Origin: a virus | Virus record (IMG/VR): IMGVR_UViG_3300030329_001456 | Span: 1-22,886 of that record | DNA: 22,886 nucleotides | Strand: one strand, 5' to 3' | Part shown: positions 16,292 to 21,793 of the stretch, in pieces | Position numbering within the stretch: the first letter of the stretch is position 1 | How the letters are laid out: every line of letters begins with the position of its first letter | The notes under the pieces: model-generated | What the model was told of the DNA's origin: nothing | What the model saw: only the letters and a program-made list of their open reading frames with translations | Databases searched by the model: none | Position numbers and translations under genes: made by a program

Positions 16292-16729
16292 CTATACGGT
16301 AAAAGTTTTTCTAAGATGTTTTTCTAAATAGTCTAACGCTCTTTTTAGTACATTTGGATCATCATCAAAACCACCCAAGGCACGATTGCATTTGTGGCAC
16401 AACCATCCCCTGAATGTCTCTGTGTCATGGCAATGATCCAGTACCCAAGGGCCATTCCTTGTGTTACCTTTGCCCTTTACTTTCTCTGCATCCCCACCAC
16501 AGATGGGGCAACTGTATCCCTCTTCTGGCATACCGTGTTCTTCTCGTAACTTTTCCCTTACCTTCTGTAATTCATAGTTACAAGCCTTGCATTCAGGGCG
16601 TAAAAAATTAGCCCCTGAACTTGGCGAAAATGCAGAAAGGGGTAGATATGTATCACACTTACAGCATACCTTCCCCTCACCTGCACCTAGATCCTCATGT
16701 TCTAATGTAGGAAATAGATTTAATTGCAT
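16292..16729 (-). CDS. Endonuclease VII-like HNH nuclease
   Basis: This zinc-supported HNH nuclease resembles T4 endonuclease VII. Numbered from the AUG at 16729 (145 aa), a first Cys pair (C22/C25, C47/C50) forms an N-terminal zinc knuckle. The nuclease core has CPIC (74-77), LDHCHDT with D98/H99/H101, and RGWLCHKCNRALGG with C111/C114 and N115. The C-terminus FDDDPNVLKRALDYLEKHL is typical of the family. Family members cleave branched DNA such as Holliday junctions; some act as homing or nicking HNH enzymes. The AUG at 16729 lies 1 nt after the stop of the RMF-like gene. The frame also opens with a UUG at 16738, which I judge less likely. Confidence 0.88.
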   Translation of the reverse strand: MQLNLFPTLEHEDLGAGEGKVCCKCDTYLPLSAFSPSSGANFLRPECKACNYELQKVREKLREEHGMPEEGYSCPICGGDAEKVKGKGNTRNGPWVLDHCHDTETFRGWLCHKCNRALGGFDDDPNVLKRALDYLEKHLRKTFTV

Positions 16730-16730
16730 A

Positions 16731-16919
16731 TCATGCAACCTTATTTAAATTAATAAAGTATTGCCTATTATAACCTCGCTCCCACTCTTTATATTCAAGA
16801 GACTTGGGTTTGTACGGATTATAACTATTCACCCTAAAACCTTCCCTTCCTTCAAAAAAGGCTTTATCATTAAGGTGCTTACGTCTTTTCTTGTTCGTAA
16901 ATCTATACCTATTAAACAC
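16731..16919 (-). CDS. RMF/CrpP-like small protein (62 aa)
   Basis: The basic N-terminus (MFNRYRFTNKKRRKH) is followed by FFEGREGFRVNSYNPYK...YKEWERGYNRQYF. The pattern GR..G....NPY.......W..G(W/Y) matches ribosome modulation factor and its small phage and plasmid relatives (RMF/CrpP family). RMF binds the 30S subunit and drives 70S dimers into hibernation. A phage copy could bias host translation, but binding is not shown here. The start is a GUG at 16919. It is supported by an AGGAGG site 8 nt upstream, encoded in the last codons of the reductase gene, and the GUG overlaps the reductase stop region. Confidence 0.6.
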   Translation of the reverse strand: MFNRYRFTNKKRRKHLNDKAFFEGREGFRVNSYNPYKPKSLEYKEWERGYNRQYFINLNKVA

Positions 16920-18618
16920 TGCATACTCCTCCTGTACCGCTTATTTCACATATATCGTGAGTCTCTACGTGTTCATCAAACTCTTCTCCAAGTTTGTCTA
17001 CTGCCTCAGAGTAAGGAACAGAAGTAAGTGGCTGACCTCCCCTAGAGCCATCAGGGTATACTGTAAACCCTCGTAGCCTATGGGCATACTTAGCCAGTGT
17101 GTCTGCAAAGTCATCTATTAGGTCAGGGTTATTTAATTTAGTACCCCAAGCAGGTAGATTAATTGTTGAACTGATGGACATATCTACGTAATCCTGTACG
17201 TCTGCCTGAAATCGCATACGTCGTTTGTAATCTTCTGCTAAGTCTAATGCAGACTCTATACTCTCAGGGTCTACGCCATATATGTCTATTAACTCTTGTG
17301 CAGATGAATCAACTACATATTGATACTTCCACCTGTGTCCACCTGTAAGATATCTTCTTTTGTATGCAACAGCAAAGATAGGTTCTATGCCAGAAGAACT
17401 GCCAGCAAGAATAGAAATACTGCCAGTGGGAGCAATCGCTCTATTCGCAACTGGCCTAGATATTGAAAGCTCGTCTGCAAATCTTTTAGAAACGTCATCA
17501 CTAACTCCTTTATACACTGCCAACCAACGATGTAAATCATCGGTAACTTCATACTTTTCTCCTCTTTTAATTAACCATTCATGTAATCCCATTATGCCTA
17601 AACCCAATCGTCTATTTTTTTCTCTAATCTCATAGACTTTTTGGTAGGGTAACTCAGCCCTCAATGTTCCACATATTAAGAACTTTGTAGCTAGATTAAC
17701 AATGTTTGCTAATTCAGATATATCCTCAATTCTACCAAAGTTAATAGAGCCAAGATTGCAAACATCACTGTCATCACCACTACATACCTCAGTACAAGCG
17801 TTGCGAAGTGTCTCATTCTCATTCTCCATAAAGTTAAAGCTAAACCCAGGCTCCCCTGTACGCATAGCTTGGGCCACGTTTTCCTTAAACGTATCTCCGT
17901 ACCCTTCGCCATTCCAATAGTTTAGCAACCACTCTGTATCGTAGTTAATTGATATGTTCGTCATATCTAACGGTGCAGGAAAATTAAAATCCTGTTCTTT
18001 TATTTGCTTCAAAGTAAAACCAGTATCGCCCACTGGCATCGTATCCCAATCTTTTGCATGTAGGAATGTAGATACGTCTTTGTGTTTCCAATTAAGAGAT
18101 GCATATATAGCAGACCTGCGACTACCCCCTTGCATCACCTTCTGTCCTATAGAGTTTATCATTTGCATTTTAGGAATAGGGCCAGATGCTAAACCGCCAG
18201 ACCCACCAAGAACTTTACCTGCTTCTCGATACACCGAATAGTCTACGCCTATCCCACCGCCTGTCATCAGACAAGACTCAGATTTCCAGCTTAGATTAGC
18301 CCAATCTTCTCTCGTATCCTCTTCTGCCTTTAACAAAAAGCAGTTGTTGTAAAACCTTTTCTTACGTCCTGCGTAGTAAAGATACCTACCCCCAGGAATA
18401 AACTTCAGTTCATCCACGTATCTGGTAAGTTCATCCTGTTCTTCAATAGTCATAAGGTTCCGTTCACCTGTTCGCAAAGAACCGCATACATCTTTTACAA
18501 GTGTCGATGCTAAGTCCGACCATGTTTCACATCCATCATGGGCATACTTATACTTAAATATATCTTCCGAAAATTTATTTCTAAATTGAGGATTATTATT
18601 AGACTTAAACGATGACAC
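16912..18618 (-). CDS. nrdJ: Adenosylcobalamin-dependent (class II) ribonucleotide reductase
   Basis: This enzyme reduces ribonucleotides to deoxyribonucleotides with a B12-generated thiyl radical, supplying dNTPs for replication. Motifs visible in the 568 residues: C93 in YNNCF (redox Cys); N273-A-C275-T-E277 (radical Cys flanked by the Asn and Glu of the active site); C287 in DVCNLGSINF (second redox Cys); a PTGSISILAGSSSGIEPIFA block near 415; and C-terminal C557/C566 as the likely swinging thiol pair. There is no N-terminal ATP cone and no NrdB partner nearby, which fits a class II enzyme rather than class I. The start is a GUG at 18618, 1 nt after the upstream stop, with GAAGGGAAG as ribosome binding site. 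Dependence on host B12 or uptake is implied. Confidence 0.92.
   Translation of the reverse strand: MSSFKSNNNPQFRNKFSEDIFKYKYAHDGCETWSDLASTLVKDVCGSLRTGERNLMTIEEQDELTRYVDELKFIPGGRYLYYAGRKKRFYNNCFLLKAEEDTREDWANLSWKSESCLMTGGGIGVDYSVYREAGKVLGGSGGLASGPIPKMQMINSIGQKVMQGGSRRSAIYASLNWKHKDVSTFLHAKDWDTMPVGDTGFTLKQIKEQDFNFPAPLDMTNISINYDTEWLLNYWNGEGYGDTFKENVAQAMRTGEPGFSFNFMENENETLRNACTEVCSGDDSDVCNLGSINFGRIEDISELANIVNLATKFLICGTLRAELPYQKVYEIREKNRRLGLGIMGLHEWLIKRGEKYEVTDDLHRWLAVYKGVSDDVSKRFADELSISRPVANRAIAPTGSISILAGSSSGIEPIFAVAYKRRYLTGGHRWKYQYVVDSSAQELIDIYGVDPESIESALDLAEDYKRRMRFQADVQDYVDMSISSTINLPAWGTKLNNPDLIDDFADTLAKYAHRLRGFTVYPDGSRGGQPLTSVPYSEAVDKLGEEFDEHVETHDICEISGTGGVCSV
16926..16933 (-). promoter_or_regulatory. 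Strong Shine-Dalgarno inside the 3' end of nrdJ
   Basis: The minus strand reads AGGAGGAG here, a full anti-16S match, 8 nt before the GUG at 16919. It fixes the start of the RMF-like gene. The same bases encode Gly-Gly-Val near the reductase C-terminus. Confidence 0.75.
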
Positions 18619-18619
18619 T

Positions 18620-18850
18620 TTACTTCTTCCCTTCGTTCTCTTCTATTACACAGATTAACCTATTCAAGTACCATTGCGCTTTTTTTAAATCCTCTAAAGG
18701 TTTGCCTTTGTAATCAAATCTCCATAGATATTTAAGTATATTACCTTGTAGATAGTATTTAAAATTTGGCATAGTTGCAGCTTCTATTGCATCAATACAT
18801 TCTATACCGCTTTGATTGTAATGGGGTGGATGGTTTATCATGTCTTTCAT
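18620..18850 (-). CDS. DUF3310 family protein (76 aa)
   Basis: The sequence NHPPHYNQSGIECIDAIEA...YYLQGNILKYLWRFDYKGKPLEDLKKAQWYLNRLI carries the family pattern PxHY...gIE.ID.I...f..GN.lKY.wR...K...eDL.KA.wYL.rl. DUF3310 proteins are very common in phages. T7 gp1.7, a nucleotide kinase, contains a domain of this type, and a role in nucleotide metabolism fits its place just upstream of the reductase gene, with 1 nt between stop and start. The short form here would be a stand-alone version without the rest of gp1.7. Catalytic activity is not evident. Confidence 0.85.
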   Translation of the reverse strand: MKDMINHPPHYNQSGIECIDAIEAATMPNFKYYLQGNILKYLWRFDYKGKPLEDLKKAQWYLNRLICVIEENEGKK

Positions 18851-18854
18851 CTTA

Positions 18855-18998
18855 TTACTTTCCGTTTGCTATTTCTCTTGCTTCTTCTGGAGAGTACCCC
18901 TCTTCAAATATTAACTCATATATAAAGAGATCACGGGCATTGTATGTATCGTCATACTGTTCATACTCCTCATACTCTTCTTCTTCTTCTTTTTTCAT
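18855..18998 (-). CDS. Small acidic hypothetical protein (47 aa)
   Basis: This AUG-started frame has AGGA 7 nt upstream; the site overlaps the stop of the previous gene. It encodes a strongly acidic N-terminus (MKKEEEEEYEEYEQYDD) and a helical C-terminus with FEEGYSPEEAREIANG, a turn resembling a UBA-like or CUE-like three-helix piece but too short to assign. It fits exactly between the 109-aa gene and the DUF3310 gene, with 9 and 4 nt gaps, so expression in the block is likely. An acidic host-factor-binding protein is one possibility. Confidence 0.6.
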   Translation of the reverse strand: MKKEEEEEYEEYEQYDDTYNARDLFIYELIFEEGYSPEEAREIANGK

Positions 18999-19007
18999 GT
19001 GTATGTC

Positions 19008-19337
19008 CTAATGTTTCGTTACGGGTTTAACGGGGAAAGGTATTATTACATCTTCCATATCTTTTCCCCCTCTCATTTTTTCCATGTCTTCAAACTGATC
19101 ATAATATATTTCAAGCAGGGCATCAAGAGCAGGTGGCTCTAAGGATGATACAGCGCACATTGCTTTCATTATATCTGTAACAGTATCTAAAGCAGTATCA
19201 GATACTTCGGGCATAGACTCACTCATTATTGGTAAAACTTCAAAGTATATCTGTTTTGTTTCTGGATCTACTGACATTATTTTTATTAGTACGCAGAGTT
19301 CGTTTGGTTGTAGATTTAGTCGGTTTTTTATTCTCAT
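19008..19337 (-). CDS. Hypothetical protein (109 aa)
   Basis: This is a soluble acidic protein: an N-terminal strand-rich part (MRIKNRLNLQPNELCVLIKI, then a VDPETKQIYFEVLPI hairpin) and a helical C-terminal half. No signal peptide, metal site or catalytic motif is evident. The AUG at 19337 has GAGAGG upstream. Its first 98 nt overlap the 3' end of the endonuclease I gene in another frame, a long overlap for this otherwise tightly but cleanly packed block. No family is recognised. Confidence 0.6.
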   Translation of the reverse strand: MRIKNRLNLQPNELCVLIKIMSVDPETKQIYFEVLPIMSESMPEVSDTALDTVTDIMKAMCAVSSLEPPALDALLEIYYDQFEDMEKMRGGKDMEDVIIPFPVKPVTKH

Positions 19338-19740
19338 TGTTGCCTCTCTTTTTTTCGTTTATCCATTCTTCGGGTATGAGTTGATCGGCAAATATAAAAC
19401 CATACTTGTTGCACCAATCTCCATAAGTAGTTTTGCTTCCTTTTCTTAGTTTATTTTTAGAGTTAGAAAATACAAACCTTAAATCTAAATCAGGGTACTG
19501 TTCTTTTACCAGTAAGTGCTTTTGTCTATCCTGTACGGTAAATATTCCTTTTGTTTCTACTACTATACCGTTGGGTAACCAAAAGTCAGGTGTGTAGTTT
19601 CGTTGTTTTTCTGGTTGAACAAAGGGTATCTTTTTAATTTCATAGCAATCTAATATATTTAAGAAAGCTAATTGTTCAGATACCCTTTCTTCTAAACCAG
19701 ATCTAAAACCATGTGCTATTCTATAATCGAATGCGACCAT
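19240..19740 (-). CDS. T7-type endonuclease I (Holliday junction resolvase)
   Basis: This is clear homology to T7 gene 3 product. The catalytic residues align: E17 in FRSGLEERV (T7 E20), D52 in YTPDFWLPNG (T7 D55), and E62 and K64 in VVETKG (T7 E65 and K67). The block KHLLVKEQYPDLDLRFVFSNS...KLRKGS.TTYGDWC.KYG..FADQLIPEEWI continues the match to the end of the domain, near residue 132. The enzyme cuts branched DNA and resolves replication and recombination intermediates before packaging; in T7 it also helps degrade host DNA. The last about 30 residues are a basic Lys/Asn/Thr tail absent from T7 and overlap the next gene. The start overlaps the previous gene by 20 nt. Confidence 0.95.
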   Translation of the reverse strand: MVAFDYRIAHGFRSGLEERVSEQLAFLNILDCYEIKKIPFVQPEKQRNYTPDFWLPNGIVVETKGIFTVQDRQKHLLVKEQYPDLDLRFVFSNSKNKLRKGSKTTYGDWCNKYGFIFADQLIPEEWINEKKRGNNENKKPTKSTTKRTLRTNKNNVSRSRNKTDIL

Positions 19741-19984
19741 AGTTTATTGAACCAAACGGGCGAGTACGAATATACGTTTTTTGTACATTCCCACCTACTG
19801 CATCTCTGTAAGATGCTTGAGCTTCCTGTAGGTTTTCCCATGCCTCACGTACCACGGCAGTTTGACGATGTTTTGCCTCATGCCTTAACTCACGTAGCTC
19901 GTTACTAAGCTCTGAAATACGTTCATTAAGATCTTCATCTGTTAAATCTGCGTATGGATTTATGTTTTCTTCTTGTGTATTCAA
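19721..19984 (-). CDS. Coiled-coil hypothetical protein, UUG start (87 aa)
   Basis: There is no internal Met, so the UUG at 19984 is the only plausible start. It has AAGGAG about 7 nt upstream and overlaps the exonuclease stop (TTGA). Residues about 12-60 form a charged coiled coil (DEDLNERISELSNELRELRHE). The C-terminal part is basic and aromatic (TYIRTRPFGSINYGRIRL) and could bind nucleic acid. Its coupling between exonuclease and endonuclease I suggests an accessory role in recombination or replication, as inference only. Confidence 0.65.
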   Translation of the reverse strand: MNTQEENINPYADLTDEDLNERISELSNELRELRHEAKHRQTAVVREAWENLQEAQASYRDAVGGNVQKTYIRTRPFGSINYGRIRL

Positions 19985-20856
19985 GCCACTTCTCCTTCCA
20001 TGTTGTTTAGTTCTGTGTATGCAACTATAGGTTTGCTCTTTGCCTTAGAGAATACTGACTCTCTCTCTTGTAGATTAGGCCAACAACTAAATCTATATTT
20101 ACACCAAGAACATTCCATACCAAGTCTTCTATTACCAGTAATAACTCTGTTAAAAGTTTCTGGTTCATCTTCAAAGCACCTCTTAAAAGGTGCATCTGAA
20201 ACTAATGCATCTATCTTCTTTTCTGCTTCTTTTAAAATGCCAGATACTTCTGCCGTAGTGTCGGTGCTTTCTATTCTGTTAAGCTCCCCCGTGGCTATGT
20301 TCATCGCCCATATACCGCCAGCAGGTTTACCCGTAGCCGAAGCATATACGTGCAACTGTGTTACGTATCCGAAAGAATCTTTCTCCTTTAATGCATTCCA
20401 ACTAATAAACTTATTCCTAAAAGCAAAGTCTGAAGTAGATTTTATGTCATCTACTCTGCCATCATCAAAAGATAAGTCAGCTTCTCCCGTTACTGTATGC
20501 TTACCTATCTTAGTGGTAAGGTTCTGAGAAGACTTGTATCCTTCTAGATTAGCTTCCTTTATAACACCCTTTAGTATAGCCTCTACTACATCTCCTACCA
20601 TCATTCGCAGTAAAAAGTTGTATGAAGGTGCTACTCCTTTTTCCCCTTTCTTTTCCATCTGCAACTGGCACAAGGGCCTACCAAGATTAGATGGTCTTAC
20701 TTTAAACTCTCTCCTGTTTGTTGAAGAAGCAAACTGCTTACGTAGTGCGTCAGCTACATCATTGCATACGGTGGAGATAGTGTCCTCTGTCATGGACACC
20801 TCCCCATCCATATTCTTTTGAAGCCAACTAAGAACCTTTGCTAACTTCAAATCCAT
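19981..20856 (-). CDS. Fe-S cluster RecB/Cas4-like exonuclease
   Basis: This is a PD-(D/E)XK nuclease with the four cysteines of a Cas4/AddB-type [4Fe-4S] cluster. Numbered from the AUG at 20856, the ligands are C63 in GRPLCQLQ, then C249, C252 and C258 in MECSWCKYRFSCW. The nuclease core has GEAD (D127), VDDIKS (D137 and K139) and the RecB-type Q-x3-Y (Q167, Y171 in TQLHVYA). It would degrade DNA ends in the 5'-3' direction or generate single strands for recombination. No cas1, cas2 or CRISPR repeats are nearby, so it is not part of CRISPR adaptation. It directly follows the SSB-like gene (TGATG overlap), suggesting a functional pair. The frame also allows a UUG at 20859, a negligible difference. 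Confidence 0.9.
   Translation of the reverse strand: MDLKLAKVLSWLQKNMDGEVSMTEDTISTVCNDVADALRKQFASSTNRREFKVRPSNLGRPLCQLQMEKKGEKGVAPSYNFLLRMMVGDVVEAILKGVIKEANLEGYKSSQNLTTKIGKHTVTGEADLSFDDGRVDDIKSTSDFAFRNKFISWNALKEKDSFGYVTQLHVYASATGKPAGGIWAMNIATGELNRIESTDTTAEVSGILKEAEKKIDALVSDAPFKRCFEDEPETFNRVITGNRRLGMECSWCKYRFSCWPNLQERESVFSKAKSKPIVAYTELNNMEGEVA
19992..19997 (-). promoter_or_regulatory. Ribosome binding site supporting a UUG start
   Basis: The minus strand reads AAGGAG, 7 nt before the UUG at 19984 and within the last codons of the exonuclease gene. It is the main evidence that the coiled-coil gene begins at a non-AUG codon. Confidence 0.65.
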
Positions 20857-21728
20857 CAAGCAGCATCCTCATTAAGATCTATAAAATCGTCATCTCCATC
20901 AGACCCTGCCGAACCACTAGCTGATGTATGCTTCTCCATAACCCACTTATTAATTTGAGCTATGTGATCGTGGAACTTACTAAAGAGTGCTACCGTATCA
21001 TCATCCATAGGATAAGAAGTATCGTCAGTAACAGATACATCTATATCGTAGTACGTGACACCGCCAGATACTCTCTTGCTCTTCATCTTAACTAATCTAG
21101 AGTTAGGAAGAACACGTTTCTTAGAAACCATATCCAAGAAAAACTTAGATAAAGTTTTACCAGAAGTCTTACCAGATAATTCTATCTCTACAGGTAAAGT
21201 AACCTCTGTCTTTTTACCCTCTTCGTTGACACCTTTCATAGTTGCTTCACCATAAAAGATAATCATTAACCTACAAGATCGCAAGAACTCTTGCCTATCT
21301 TTGCTAAGAGACTTCCAATCTTTAATATACTCAAGGGGTCTACCACACTGGAAGTCACCATCATCAGATGGGGCTTCATCGCGTGGCCCTTTAACTAGTA
21401 CAGAATGTATGTATGATCCCTGTACCTTTTCACCATCCTTAGTAACTCGCTCCGCAAATGCATCGTAACGCTTGTATCTATAACGATGTTCGTAATAGCG
21501 AAAGGATACTTCCTTCGCGTATACCTTACCTTCATCGGTACTTACTGAGAAGTGTCCAGATGGACAGATGATATCGCCATTGCTGTCCTCTAAGTTTTCC
21601 CTCTCTATTCTTAATCTAGCGAGAGAACTGGATGAATTAGACTCACCGCCTGTTTCACCAAAACTCTTGGCTAACTCTGCCAATACAGCAGACTCTTCCA
21701 TCTTTACTAGTTCTTGTGTTTCAGCCAT
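20856..21728 (-). CDS. Putative single-stranded DNA-binding protein (290 aa)
   Basis: No family is certain. The middle (about 55-245) is rich in beta strands and basic/aromatic residues (SFRYYEHRYRYKRYDAF, KGEATM-like and VKMKSKRVSGGVTYYDIDV). The C-terminus is a flexible Ser/Gly linker ending in a strongly acidic tail with one aromatic residue (GDDDFIDLNEDAA). An OB-like beta core plus an acidic tail is the plan of phage SSBs such as T7 gp2.5, and the gene sits between polA and the exonuclease. An annealing protein is the main alternative. The AUG follows AAAGGA, and a promoter lies just upstream. Confidence 0.6.
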   Translation of the reverse strand: MAETQELVKMEESAVLAELAKSFGETGGESNSSSSLARLRIERENLEDSNGDIICPSGHFSVSTDEGKVYAKEVSFRYYEHRYRYKRYDAFAERVTKDGEKVQGSYIHSVLVKGPRDEAPSDDGDFQCGRPLEYIKDWKSLSKDRQEFLRSCRLMIIFYGEATMKGVNEEGKKTEVTLPVEIELSGKTSGKTLSKFFLDMVSKKRVLPNSRLVKMKSKRVSGGVTYYDIDVSVTDDTSYPMDDDTVALFSKFHDHIAQINKWVMEKHTSASGSAGSDGDDDFIDLNEDAA

Positions 21729-21764
21729 TGTTTTTCCTTTCTATGTGTAAAGACAAGACCTTCA

Positions 21765-21793
21765 GTTATACACAAAACAACTGTCTTTGTCAA
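21765..21793 (-). promoter_or_regulatory. Sigma-70-type promoter upstream of the SSB-like gene
   Basis: On the minus strand TTGACA (21788-21793) is a perfect -35 box and TATAAC (21765-21770) is one base from a consensus -10, with an ideal 17-nt spacer. The start of transcription would fall near 21758, giving a leader of about 30 nt before the SSB-like AUG. The -35 box overlaps the polA stop codon (21790-21792). It implies use of host RNA polymerase for the replication block, at least from this point on. Confidence 0.75.

Noticed and set aside
19973-20527. Open frame of 184 aa on the plus strand opposite the exonuclease gene
   Set aside because: The opposite strand carries clear nuclease motifs and Fe-S ligands. 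This frame is a complement artefact.
19981-20856. Cas4-like protein as evidence for a phage CRISPR system
   Set aside because: No repeats, cas1, cas2 or effector genes are visible. Cas4-like exonucleases occur alone in many phage replication blocks.
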